58,340 bases of DNA from Clostridium sp. CAG:138. Its GTDB lineage: Bacteria; Bacillota; Clostridia; Christensenellales; CAG-138. Shown here in pieces: positions 9,469-18,111 of the stretch (the stretch's first letter is position 1; every line of letters starts with the position of its first letter). The stretch spans positions 1 through 58,340 of the forward strand of contig FR879713.1 in the NCBI GenBank assembly GCA_000435055.1, written 5' to 3'. The notes beneath the pieces were generated by a model. The model saw nothing but the letters and a program-made list of their open reading frames with translations, was not told the origin of the DNA and ran no database searches. Position numbers and translations under genes: made by a program.

Positions 9469-10275
9469 TTACTCACCGGTGTAGGGTCTGCATACAGCAA
9501 CAACGCGGTGCATACTTGTTCCGGCGGAAGAGCTAAAGTCGCCGAGACAGGTGATGAGCGTCAATCTTGATTCGCCGTCATGCTGCATGACTTCCCACGG
9601 AACATGCTGATAGTGGTATTGGTTAATGCTTTCAACGATATAATAAGCGTATTCGCCGTTCTGCATTTTGACAATGACCTGATCCCCGGGCTGCAATTTA
9701 TCCTTTACAACGGAAAAATAACCGAGTTTGCCGCTGTATCGATTGTGCCCCGCAAGGATAACGTTGCCGCCTGTTACGGGATCCCCGCTGTATTTGAGCC
9801 ATCCGGCACGGAACGGAGAACGTACGGTTGCCATTTCGCCGCGCCAATTGTATCCGACGGGATCCACGGGGCAGGTTATATCATATTGCGGAAAATAAAC
9901 GCATTCGGGCGCATAATCGTAAATGAACGGTTCTTCCGTAACATTTTCGGGCAGGGGCGTTTCGTCCGGCGAAAACGTCGGACGCGGAACGAGACTGCCC
10001 TGCGGCCCGATGTTGTGATTGTTCGGGTCATCGGGATCACTCGGTCCGCTCGGGCTGCCTGTCGGGAAAGGCGGAATCGTTTCGAATACTTCTCCGAAGA
10101 TGTTGCGGCGTATCCAACGCCCGGCATCGTCAAAGAAAAACGTCGTGTCGCTCACGATAATAATGATACCCGCAAGCATCAGCACAACGGCGATTGACGT
10201 CACAATGGCGTTGTGACGGCGGTTTCTGCGCCTTTTTTCGGCAGGAGTATATACTTTTCGTTTCTTTTTATCCAT
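9469..10275 (-). CDS. Sortase family transpeptidase
   Basis: This 268-residue protein has a Lys/Arg-rich cytoplasmic start, one membrane segment (about 25-45), a Pro/Gly/Ser-rich linker (about 68-125) and a C-terminal sortase domain. The catalytic triad is visible: His in LAGHNRYSG (about 175), Cys in TLITCLGD (about 241) and Arg in HRVVAVC (about 256). Sortases join LPXTG-like proteins to the cell wall or to one another. No substrate with a sorting signal is encoded nearby; the dockerin protein at 27073 lacks one. Subclass is uncertain, with class D/E-like features. The start follows AAGGGG. It is divergent from argS. Confidence 0.85.
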   Translation of the reverse strand: MDKKKRKVYTPAEKRRRNRRHNAIVTSIAVVLMLAGIIIIVSDTTFFFDDAGRWIRRNIFGEVFETIPPFPTGSPSGPSDPDDPNNHNIGPQGSLVPRPTFSPDETPLPENVTEEPFIYDYAPECVYFPQYDITCPVDPVGYNWRGEMATVRSPFRAGWLKYSGDPVTGGNVILAGHNRYSGKLGYFSVVKDKLQPGDQVIVKMQNGEYAYYIVESINQYHYQHVPWEVMQHDGESRLTLITCLGDFSSSAGTSMHRVVAVCRPYTGE

Positions 10276-10306
10276 AGCCCCTTTATTATATCAAAGAATT
10301 TTAGTG

Positions 10307-10335
10307 TTGGCAACAGAAATTGTTTATGGTATAAT
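10307..10335 (+). promoter_or_regulatory. Promoter of argS
   Basis: TTGGCA (10307-10312) and TATAAT (10330-10335) are separated by 17 bp, giving a leader of about 200 bases before argS. I looked for T-box features in the leader and saw none. Confidence 0.6.
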
Positions 10336-10541
10336 ACGGAATATAACGGAATTTTGATCCGGGGACGGCGGTTCGGCTTATTTTTGCTTAAAGTTCAAAG
10401 TTTTTTCACCGAACAGCCGCAATCTGCTCCGATCGAATGCACGGATGCCGCCTGCGTGCAGACACAGCGGGCGCTGCATCACAACAAACGAACGCTGGTT
10501 CTGTTTAATGCATCAGCGTATTTCCGACAAGAGGTATCCAC

Positions 10542-12239
10542 ATGGACTTCAAACAAAACCTTTGCGCCGCTCTCAGCAATGCCTGCGGCATGACTGCCGA
10601 ACAGATCGGCGATATGCTTGAAACTCCGCCGAACCCCGCAATGGGTGATTTTGCGCTGCCCTGCTTCAAGCTTGCAAAAACTTTCAGAAAAGCTCCCCCG
10701 GCAATTGCCGCGGAGCTTGCCCGGAATCTCGGCGAAATTGAGGGTTTTTCCCGTATTGAGACAGCCGGCGGCTATCTGAACTTCTTTACGGACAAATCCG
10801 CATTCGCCCGAACCGTCATTCAAAGGGTTCTTTCCGAAGGCGACGGCTACGGTGCTTCAACCGAAGGCAGCGGAAAGAATATCTGCTTGGATTATTCTTC
10901 CATAAACATCGCAAAGCCCTTCGGTATCCACCATATCACAACAACGGTTCTCGGAAATTCGCTCAGGCGTATCTTTGACCATTTGGGCTACAAGACCGTC
11001 AGCATCAATCACCTCGGTGATTGGGGAACGCAGTTCGGAAAAATGATCGTTGCATACGACAAATGGGGCGACAGAGAAAAAATCGAAAACGGCAATTCCG
11101 TCCGCGAACTTGTTGCACTCTATGTCAAATTCCATGAGGAAGCCGAAAAAGACCCATCTCTTGAGGATGAAGCACGTGCCGCATTCCGCCGCATCGAGCT
11201 GCACGAACCGCATGAATGGGAGCTTTTCCAGTGGTTCAAAACGCTGACGCTCAAGGATGTTGCGCGGGTCTACGACCTTTTGGGCGTAACATTCGACAGC
11301 TATAACGGCGAAGCCTTCTACGAAGACAAAATGCCTGCTGTTGTGCAGGAGCTTAAGGATAAGGGGCTTACAAAAATCGACAACGGCATGACCATTGTCG
11401 ATCTCTCCGAATATGATATGCCGCCCTGCATAATCCTTAAGAGCGACGGAAGCACCATTTATGCAACCCGCGACATTGCCGCTGCGGAATATCGCAAGAA
11501 TACTTACGATTTCTATAAGTCACTGTACGTTGTTGCCTATCAGCAGAGCCTGCATTTCCGCCAGATTTTCAAGGTGCTTGAGCTTATGGGCTACGATTGG
11601 GCAAAGGATTGCGTTCATGTCAGTTTCGGCATGGTCAGCATGGAGGATATGACTTTCTCCACCCGTAAAGGCAATGCTGTTTACCTTGAGGACGTTTTGA
11701 ATGCCTCGATTGAAAAAACGCTTGAAATTATCAAGCAAAAAAGTCCCAACCTTGAAAACAAGGAGGAGGTTGCGCGGCAGGTCGGCGTCGGTGCACTCGT
11801 TTTCGGCGTGCTTTATAACGGCAGGATAAAGGATTACACCTTCTCTTGGGAAAAATCTCTCAATTTCGACGGCGAAACCGGTCCCTATGCGCAATACACC
11901 TATGCACGCGCATGCTCCGTAATGCGCAAGGCGGACGGATTCGATGCCGAAAACATCGATTTTTCGGTGCTTTCGGATGAAGCTTCGGCCGCGCTGCTCC
12001 GCGCAATAGATTCACTGCCGGGCTGCATTAAACAGGCGGCGGAAAAATACGAACCCTACCTTATCTCCCGTGCGGTTATAGATATTTGTTCATGCTTCAA
12101 CAAGTTCTACTACGACAACCGCATTATGGATGATGATACGGCCGTTCGCAACGCAAGGCTTGCGCTCACCGAAGCCGCACGCACCGCCATTCGCACAGGT
12201 CTGTTCCTTGTCGGGCTTGAAGCGCCCGAAAGGATGTAA
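10542..12239 (+). CDS. argS: Arginyl-tRNA synthetase
   Basis: This 565-residue protein is a class I arginyl-tRNA synthetase: an N-terminal Arg-tRNA synthetase domain (PPNPAMGDFALPCFKLAK), the catalytic core with SSINIAKPF and INHLGDWGTQFG, a KMSKS-equivalent MSTRKGNAVYLEDVL near residue 375, and a C-terminal DALR anticodon domain. It attaches arginine to tRNA-Arg. The HIGH signature is odd: where most homologues read FHxGH, this one reads FGIHHIT, so the first His and the Gly are not in the usual places. The start follows a GAGGT-type ribosome site. Confidence 0.96.
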   Translation: MDFKQNLCAALSNACGMTAEQIGDMLETPPNPAMGDFALPCFKLAKTFRKAPPAIAAELARNLGEIEGFSRIETAGGYLNFFTDKSAFARTVIQRVLSEGDGYGASTEGSGKNICLDYSSINIAKPFGIHHITTTVLGNSLRRIFDHLGYKTVSINHLGDWGTQFGKMIVAYDKWGDREKIENGNSVRELVALYVKFHEEAEKDPSLEDEARAAFRRIELHEPHEWELFQWFKTLTLKDVARVYDLLGVTFDSYNGEAFYEDKMPAVVQELKDKGLTKIDNGMTIVDLSEYDMPPCIILKSDGSTIYATRDIAAAEYRKNTYDFYKSLYVVAYQQSLHFRQIFKVLELMGYDWAKDCVHVSFGMVSMEDMTFSTRKGNAVYLEDVLNASIEKTLEIIKQKSPNLENKEEVARQVGVGALVFGVLYNGRIKDYTFSWEKSLNFDGETGPYAQYTYARACSVMRKADGFDAENIDFSVLSDEASAALLRAIDSLPGCIKQAAEKYEPYLISRAVIDICSCFNKFYYDNRIMDDDTAVRNARLALTEAARTAIRTGLFLVGLEAPERM

Positions 12240-12307
12240 TTCGGATCCGCGAAGCGTCAATCAATTGGCTATCAATAATAATTTATTTTATCGAAAGGAA
12301 ATACACA

Positions 12308-13409
12308 ATGGTTCTACTCGACGAATATCGTCAACAGTTGACGGCAGCCATTGCAGCCCTTAAGCAGGCGGGTGAATCCCTTTGACCTTGCAGGGCTTGC
12401 AAAGGAAAAACAGGAGCTTGAGGAGCAGATGGCTCAGGACGGCTTCTGGAACGATGTTGAAAATGCAAACAAGGTCAATCAACGCATAAAAGCGATTCAC
12501 GCAAAGCTTGACAAATATCGCAAGCTTGAAACAACCGGCGAGGACGTCTCAACCCTGTTTGATATGGCAGAGGAAGAAGATGACGAGGAAACCGCGCTTG
12601 AAGCACAGGCGGAGCTTAAGGAGTTTCTGCATAAGGTTGAAGAGTTCCGCATCGACACGATGCTCCGCGGGCCGTACGACAATGCAAATGCCGTTCTCAG
12701 CCTTCATGCCGGTGCAGGCGGCACGGAAGCGCAGGATTGGGTCAGCCTGCTCTACCGCATGTACACACGTTATTGCGAACGCAAAGGTTTTGTTGTGAAG
12801 GAACTGGATTTGCTCGACGGCGAGGAAGCGGGCATCAAGTCCGTCACCTTTGAGTGCCAGGGGGACAATGCCTACGGTTACCTTAAGGCGGAAAAGGGTG
12901 TTCACAGGCTTGTTCGAATCTCCCCGTTTGACTCCTCCGGGCGCAGGCACACCTCTTTTGCCTCGCTGGATGTAACTCCGATTCTTGACGATGATGCGGG
13001 TGATATTGAGATAAATCCCGATGATATCCGTGTTGATACTTATCGTTCGAGCGGAGCAGGCGGACAGCATGTTAACAAAACATCCTCCGCGATCCGCATA
13101 ACGCATTTCCCGACGGGTGTCGTTGTTCAGTGCCAGAACGAACGCAGCCAGATTCAAAACCGCGAAACAGCAATGCGTATGCTCCGCGGCAAGCTGCTTG
13201 AAATCAAGGAACGCGAACGCATGGAACACATGGCGGATATTAAGGGTGAAATGAAAAAAATCGAATGGGGCAGCCAGATTCGCAGCTATGTTTTCCAACC
13301 CTACACAATGGTCAAGGATCATCGCACGGGTGAGGAAACCGGCAATATTCAGGCTGTTATGGACGGCGACATTGAATCGTTCATTAACGCATATCTTATG
13401 AAGTGCTGA
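12308..13409 (+). CDS. prfB: Peptide chain release factor 2, programmed +1 frameshift
   Basis: The gene must be read in two frames. From ATG 12308 the zero frame runs 25 codons to CTT TGA C; the stop TGA is at 12383-12385. A +1 shift at CTT continues as DLAGLAKEKQELEEQM to 13409, giving about 366 residues, the usual RF2 length. This is the classic RF2 autoregulation: low RF2 stalls termination at UGA and favours shifting. A GGCGGGTG stretch just upstream resembles the internal Shine-Dalgarno helper. The SPF tripeptide (ISPFDSSGRR) for UGA recognition and the GGQ motif (GAGGQHVNKT) for peptide release are intact. The start follows GAAAGGA. Confidence 0.97.
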
Positions 13410-13629
13410 TGCGGACGTAAATTCGCACTTTCGGCGGAGCTGTTTCGACTTGTTTGCCCGAAACGGCTCCGTCTGCAAAATTCAATCGGAATTTGTCGAA
13501 ACCGCAAAATTCCGGTTATCCGATTTAATACGGCTTTCGTCAGAAAAACACGGATCAAAACGGTTCGGCACGTTTCATTTAAAATAATATAAAGGAGCTT
13601 TTGCAGCGGCAGAAGCAAAGGTATAAACA

Positions 13630-13977
13630 ATGGGAAAATTTAACGGATTCAACACCGGCGCAAGCAACATGCAGGGGCTTATGCGCCAGGCACAGCGGAT
13701 GCAGCAGGAAGTTGCCCGCGTTCAGGAGGAAGTCGGCAACACCGATTTTGAAGCAAGTGTCGGCGGCGGCGCGGTCAAAGTCGTTGTGAACGGCAACAAA
13801 GAATTCAAATCCATCGAAATCAGCCCGGCGGCAGTGGATCCGGATGATGTTGAAATGCTTCAGGATCTTATCCTTTCCGCAGTGAACGAGGCCGTTCGCC
13901 TTGCTAACGAAACGATGGAAAAGGAAATGTCAAAAGTCACCGGCGGTCTCGGAAATCTCGGCGGCTTCGGCTTCTGA
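13630..13977 (+). CDS. ybaB: YbaB/EbfC nucleoid-associated protein
   Basis: This 115-residue protein is a YbaB/EbfC family member: NMQGLMRQAQRMQQEVARVQEEV, the VGGGAVKVVVNGNKEFKSIEI strand block and the VDPDDVEMLQDLILSAVNEA helix, ending in a Gly-rich tail. The dimer binds DNA and is usually encoded immediately before recR, as here (17 bases apart), so the two form an operon. The GGAGCTTTTGCAGCGG stretch upstream gives a weak ribosome site at an unusually long distance; an alternative start is not obvious. Confidence 0.93.
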   Translation: MGKFNGFNTGASNMQGLMRQAQRMQQEVARVQEEVGNTDFEASVGGGAVKVVVNGNKEFKSIEISPAAVDPDDVEMLQDLILSAVNEAVRLANETMEKEMSKVTGGLGNLGGFGF

Positions 13978-13994
13978 TTCTTCGGCAGAACAAA

Positions 13995-14582
13995 ATGGAA
14001 AGTCTCGACAGACTTATCTCGCGGCTCAACCGCCTGCCCGGAATCGGCATCAAAACAGCACAACGGCTTGCTTACCATATTATCTCCCTTCCCGATGAGG
14101 ATGCAGCAGCCCTTGCGAATTCGATTGAGGATGCGCACAGGCTTGTTCATTTTTGCCCTATCTGCGGTAACTATACGGAAAATGAGGTTTGCGAGATCTG
14201 CTCCGATCCGAAACGCAGCTCTGACACCCTGTGCGTTGTTAAAGATGCGCGCGATGTTATTTTTATGGAGCGTATGCGTGAATATCACGGAAGGTACCAT
14301 GTTCTCGGCGGCGTTCTTTCCCCAATGGACGGAATAGGACCGGAGATGCTTCGAATAAACGAACTTTGCAAGCGCATCGAGTGTGAAAAAGTTAAGGAAG
14401 TTATCCTTGCAACCAACCCGGATGTTGAAGGCGAAACAACCGCAAACTACATCGCAAAGCTGCTCAAACCCCTCGGCGTCCGCGTTACGCGCATTGCTCA
14501 CGGAATACCTATCGGCGGCAGCCTCGAATACATCGATGAAGTTACCCTGCTCCGTTCCATAGAAAACCGCAGAGAAATGTAA
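13995..14582 (+). CDS. recR: Recombination protein RecR
   Basis: This 195-residue protein is RecR of the RecFOR gap-repair pathway. It has the N-terminal helix-hairpin-helix (LIsRLNRLPGIGIKTAQRLAYHI type), a four-cysteine zinc site (CPICGNYTENEVCEICSD, about 55-72), a Toprim domain starting LCVVKDARDV with the YHVLGGVLSPMDGIGP segment, and the C-terminal Walker-B-like tail. Length is normal. It follows ybaB with 17 bases between. Confidence 0.96.
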   Translation: MESLDRLISRLNRLPGIGIKTAQRLAYHIISLPDEDAAALANSIEDAHRLVHFCPICGNYTENEVCEICSDPKRSSDTLCVVKDARDVIFMERMREYHGRYHVLGGVLSPMDGIGPEMLRINELCKRIECEKVKEVILATNPDVEGETTANYIAKLLKPLGVRVTRIAHGIPIGGSLEYIDEVTLLRSIENRREM

Positions 14583-14660
14583 ATCGATACTGCACTTTGG
14601 TGCGCAGCCGTGCGGCATGGCGGCTGACCGCAGGAGCCTCGGAGCGCACTCGAAAAATTG

Positions 14661-15695
14661 ATGAACATAAACGATTATAAAAATCAGAATTGCGAGTGCG
14701 GCAAGCCGCAAAGAGCCAAGCCGCGCTTTTTGACTCACCGTGTTTCCGAAGCCGAAGCGGGGAGAAGCGTGCAGAGTTTGCTCAGGAACGAGATGCAGCT
14801 TTCGGGGGGGCTTGCTGCGCGGCTGAAGCGGGTTGAAAACGGAATTACTCTTAACGGAGCGAAGGTGTTTTCAAACGTCCGCGCCGCAGAAGGAGATATT
14901 ATAGCGGCGGCGATAGGCTTTTGTCCCGAGCGATGCGGAAAATTGCCGTTTGAAGTACTTTTTGAGGATGAGGATCTGCTGATTATCAACAAGCCCGCCG
15001 GTGCAGCGGTTCACGGATCGCGATACGATGATTCCGTGCCGTCGATTGAGCTTGCGGTAAATGAGTATTACGGCGACGAAGGTTTTTTTCATCCCGTGAG
15101 CAGGCTTGACAGAGGCACGACGGGTGTAATGACGATTGCAAAAAACGGTTACATGCACGAACGTTTATCGGCTTGCCTGCATACGGACAGCTATGTGCGT
15201 TTTTACATCGGCATTTGTCACGGTTGGCTCGGGGCGAACACGGGAACTGTTGACATGCCCATAAAGCGGGAGGACGGCCCGTCCGTGCGGCGCGTAATTG
15301 ACCCGTGCGGTGCGGAGGCGATCACGGATTTTCGCCTTCTGAAAGATTACGGATTTAACGGCTGCCGCGGATTTGCGGCGGAGAAAAACGAACAGGCTGA
15401 AAACATCGTTATAAAAAAAGAAAACGATGCTCAAAGATATGAAAACAAAAGCGGGCTTACTCCTGTCGAATTCCGACTTCGCACGGGGCGGACACATCAA
15501 ATACGCGTTCATGCGGCGGCCGTCGGGCACCCGCTTGCAGGCGATTGGCTCTACGGAACGGAGGAGCCGGAGCTTATCGGGCGGCCGGCACTGCATTCAT
15601 ATAGGCTGGAGTTTGTTCACCCGCTGCGCGGAGAAAAACTCTGCATAAAAGCCGAATTGCCGCGGGACATGCAAAAATTGCTCAGCAGACACTGA
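14661..15695 (+). CDS. RluA-family pseudouridine synthase
   Basis: This protein of 344 residues isomerises uridine to pseudouridine in rRNA or tRNA. An S4 RNA-binding region (about 25-85; RSVQSLLRNE...RVENGITLNG) precedes the RluA catalytic domain with VLFEDEDLLIINKPAG and the catalytic Asp in PVSRLDRGTTGVM (about 150), then a late TGRTHQIRVHAAAVGHPLAGDWLYG segment. An insert rich in Lys/Glu/Asn (about 240-270) lies inside the catalytic domain. The start could be ATG 14661 or the TTG just before it. The target base is not predictable from sequence alone. Confidence 0.92.
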   Translation: MNINDYKNQNCECGKPQRAKPRFLTHRVSEAEAGRSVQSLLRNEMQLSGGLAARLKRVENGITLNGAKVFSNVRAAEGDIIAAAIGFCPERCGKLPFEVLFEDEDLLIINKPAGAAVHGSRYDDSVPSIELAVNEYYGDEGFFHPVSRLDRGTTGVMTIAKNGYMHERLSACLHTDSYVRFYIGICHGWLGANTGTVDMPIKREDGPSVRRVIDPCGAEAITDFRLLKDYGFNGCRGFAAEKNEQAENIVIKKENDAQRYENKSGLTPVEFRLRTGRTHQIRVHAAAVGHPLAGDWLYGTEEPELIGRPALHSYRLEFVHPLRGEKLCIKAELPRDMQKLLSRH

Positions 15696-15754
15696 ACATA
15701 ATCATGCCGCAAACATAAACGAACAAAATGTAAATAAGGTAATAAAGAAAAGCA

Positions 15755-15803
15755 AAACCGAGTGACCGACAGTTGTGCCGAAAGTCGCTCGGTTTGTATT
15801 TTT
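15755..15803. terminator. Bidirectional terminator
   Basis: A 12-bp stem (AAACCGAGTGAC against GTCGCTCGGTTT, one G-T pair) with a T-rich tail lies between the convergent pseudouridine synthase and ThrE genes. Confidence 0.75.
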
Positions 15804-15835
15804 CAGCATTTTTAAACGGAAAGCGAAACTGAAGA

Positions 15836-17236
15836 TTATTTGCTGTCGGTTTGCGTGCCGCACTTTGCCGCAGCTCTTTTCTTTTTATACACGCCCCACA
15901 TGCGGAACGCGGTTGAAACAAGCAGCACGCCCACGGCGACTGCGCCTGCAATTGCGGCGGTTGCCGATCCTTTGGCCCACGCCTCGTTCATTTGGCTTCT
16001 GGAAATAAAATCCATTGTGTAGTACAGTCCGGCACCGGGAATCAAAGGCACAAGTGCCGCCATGAGATAAGCTATCGCCGGGAATTTGCGGATACGCGCC
16101 ATGATTTCGGCATATGCGGAAGAAACGGCGGCAGCAATAAGATAGCTTGTTGCTTCGCCGATGCCTGCACGCATACAAAGGCAGCAAACCACCCATGAGA
16201 TAATGCTGCCGACGAGGCAATAGGGAATGCCGCTGCCGTGCATGTTCAAATACAGTCCGAATCCGAGAGTTCCCACCATTCCGGCGATGCATTGCACGGC
16301 AAGACTGTGTTCAACAAGCTGCGGACTTCCGGCAATTGTGCCGAAAATCTGACGTGAAAGCCCGAATGCCGCACTTGTGCCGACAACAAGCGCGATTGCA
16401 ATGATGACGACCTGAACAAGGCGGTTGATGCCGGAAAGAGTGTCCCCGTAAATAATATCTCGAAGGCTGTTTGTAAAAAGAAATCCCGGAACAAGTATCA
16501 TTATTGCTCCGATTGAAACAACATCCGCATTGTCGCAAAGACCCAATACGGTGAGGGAATATGCGGCAAATGCAAGCACAAACCCGCCTACGAAGGTTTT
16601 GAAGAACGGGTTGGCGTGCAAAAAACCCATGCCCTGAATACAAAGCCCGACCGCAATGCCGCAGAGCCCGGAACCGAGAGCGTCACGCAGCGTTCCGCCG
16701 AAAAACACAGCAAAACCCGCCGCAATGAGGAAGTAGCCGAGATACGCGATCGGCAGTTTGTATTTGCGTATGCTTTTTTCGGTTTCACGCAAAAGCTGCC
16801 GCGCCTGACGAACCGGCGGCGTTTCCGCACAGATCCGACGGCAGAATGCGCTGTACAGCTCAACGCCGTCAAGAACCGTGTCGATGTCTTTAACTCTGCG
16901 AATCTTGGAGTAAACCTGCCCGTTTTCGTCCTCAAGTCCGGCAAAAATGCTTCCGGGTATTACGAAAACGTCGGATTTGTCTATACCGTATGCTTCAATG
17001 ATGCGCACGACGGTTTCCTCAACACGGTATGTTTCCGCGCCGCAGCTTTGCAGCCGGACGGCCACCGCAACGGCAAAGTCCAGCAGCTCTTCGGGATTGG
17101 TCACGGCTGTGTTTCCGCTTTTGCTGTCGGCAGATTCAACATTGTGAACGGCAGCGGATCCGCTGCCAGGCCTTTTCGCCGTCGAAATCTTTTTATTTGA
17201 AAATTCGGATTTATTTGTTTTTTTTGCTTTCTTCAT
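15836..17236 (-). CDS. ThrE-type threonine/serine exporter, fused two-domain form
   Basis: This 466-residue membrane protein joins the ThrE (DUF1212) and ThrE_2 domains found as one or two chains in Firmicutes. The N-terminal cytoplasmic part has the family's LQSCGAETYRVEETVVRI and FVIPGSIF segments (about 60-100), followed by roughly ten membrane segments; the last block (about 330-450) is ThrE_2-like with LVPLIPGAGLYYTMDF. The family exports threonine and serine. The Lys/Ser-rich first 45 residues look disordered. The start follows GAAAGGAC. It is transcribed alone. Confidence 0.9.
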   Translation of the reverse strand: MKKAKKTNKSEFSNKKISTAKRPGSGSAAVHNVESADSKSGNTAVTNPEELLDFAVAVAVRLQSCGAETYRVEETVVRIIEAYGIDKSDVFVIPGSIFAGLEDENGQVYSKIRRVKDIDTVLDGVELYSAFCRRICAETPPVRQARQLLRETEKSIRKYKLPIAYLGYFLIAAGFAVFFGGTLRDALGSGLCGIAVGLCIQGMGFLHANPFFKTFVGGFVLAFAAYSLTVLGLCDNADVVSIGAIMILVPGFLFTNSLRDIIYGDTLSGINRLVQVVIIAIALVVGTSAAFGLSRQIFGTIAGSPQLVEHSLAVQCIAGMVGTLGFGLYLNMHGSGIPYCLVGSIISWVVCCLCMRAGIGEATSYLIAAAVSSAYAEIMARIRKFPAIAYLMAALVPLIPGAGLYYTMDFISRSQMNEAWAKGSATAAIAGAVAVGVLLVSTAFRMWGVYKKKRAAAKCGTQTDSK

Positions 17237-17575
17237 GTTTTTGTCCTTTCGGAGGGAAGATGAAGGCTTCGGAACAGGGCTGCCGCATTTTGCGCGGGGC
17301 GTGGAGGTGTTCCGAATTTAACGTCGAGTATAACAGCATACTGCGGAGAATTCAAGCGGGGAACAATGGCTTTTACGGTTATATTTTTGTATTTTTGTGT
17401 CGAAACGATAATGCGGAAGAAAGGACTGAGACAGACCTTCTTCCGCATTGCGGCATTGTTTATTTGTCGGCACTGCACGGATTGCGCCGCGCGCAGGGCA
17501 TTATTCGGCGACAGCGCAATTCGCACGGCGGTTTAATTTAATCCCGCGTTCGGGATATAAGAGTTTTATTCTCTG
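17237..17575. other. Spacer with no evident gene
   Basis: About 340 bases between ThrE and the Cys-rich small gene. An open minus-strand frame (17233-17526) lacks family resemblance and overlaps the ThrE upstream region; I treat it as noise. Confidence 0.35.
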
Positions 17576-17824
17576 TCAGCAGCCGCATCCGCAGGTGTTG
17601 TTATTGCCGCATCCGCAGCTGTTGTTGTCACAGCCGCAGCCGAGACCGTTTTCACCGAATGCGCCGAGCAGGGCAAGGATGATAATCCACCACCAATTGT
17701 TGCCGCATCCGCAGTTGTTGTTGTCGCAGCCGCAGCCGTTATCGCAGCCGCAGGTGTTTCCGTTGCCGAAGAGGAGCAGAAGGATGATAATCCACCACCA
17801 ATTGTTGCCGAAACCGTTACACAT
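17576..17824 (-). CDS. Cys/Gly/Asn-rich small protein with duplicated WWWIII segment
   Basis: This 82-residue protein has two near-identical units: GNNWWWIII followed by a hydrophobic run and a Cys-rich tail (GCDNNNCGCGNN). The layout is thus Cys-poor start, short hydrophobic segment (about 9-19), Cys/Gly/Asn cluster, hydrophobic segment (about 43-53), Cys cluster. Small proteins of this composition occur in clostridial gut bacteria, often labelled chorion-class high-cysteine or spore-coat-like, with no proven role. A perfect AAGGAGG lies 8 bases before the ATG, which makes translation convincing. The hydrophobic units could insert in a membrane; the cysteines could bind metal or crosslink. 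Confidence 0.7.
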   Translation of the reverse strand: MCNGFGNNWWWIIILLLLFGNGNTCGCDNGCGCDNNNCGCGNNWWWIIILALLGAFGENGLGCGCDNNSCGCGNNNTCGCGC

Positions 17825-18008
17825 AATTTGTTGCCTCCTTGATTTTTTGCGGCGATTCCCGCCGTCACCCCCATAATACGCAGGCGGGGCGGGATGTGTT
17901 ACGGCAATTGCAAACCGCGCTTTCGAGTTCGGCCGAATTGCCGCACAGGAGACGATTTTTATAAAAACATTTGCGATGAATTAATACTTGGAATTGATTT
18001 TCGGGATA

Positions 18009-18037
18009 TTGAAGAAACTCGGTATTAATGGTATAAT
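18009..18037 (+). promoter_or_regulatory. Promoter upstream of ychF
   Basis: TTGAAG (18009-18014) and TATAAT (18032-18037) are separated by 17 bp in a TGGTATAAT context. Confidence 0.6.
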
Positions 18038-18091
18038 AAAGCCGAATCTTCCTGCAGGCGGAATATGCACAGGCGGGTGATTCGGCTTTTT
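18038..18091 (+). promoter_or_regulatory. Long inverted repeat overlapping the ychF start region
   Basis: AAAGCCGAATC (18038-18048) and GATTCGGCTTT (18079-18089) form an 11-bp perfect inverted repeat ending in a T run, between the -10 box and the ychF start. It looks like an intrinsic terminator, but the expected transcription start (about 18044) falls inside its left arm, so only part would be in the RNA. It may be a terminator for transcripts coming from upstream or an operator. Confidence 0.45.
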
Positions 18092-18111
18092 CATGAAAGG
18101 ACACGAAACGA

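Noticed and set aside
10336..10541. T-box riboswitch before argS
   Set aside because: No conserved T-box or antiterminator sequence and no terminator hairpin in the leader.
12549..13478. 309-residue frame antisense to prfB
   Set aside because: Shadow of release factor 2, which has GGQ and SPF motifs on the plus strand.
17566..17874. 102-residue Ala/Thr-rich frame over the Cys-rich gene
   Set aside because: It is the alternative frame of the same repeats; the 82-residue frame has the ideal ribosome site.
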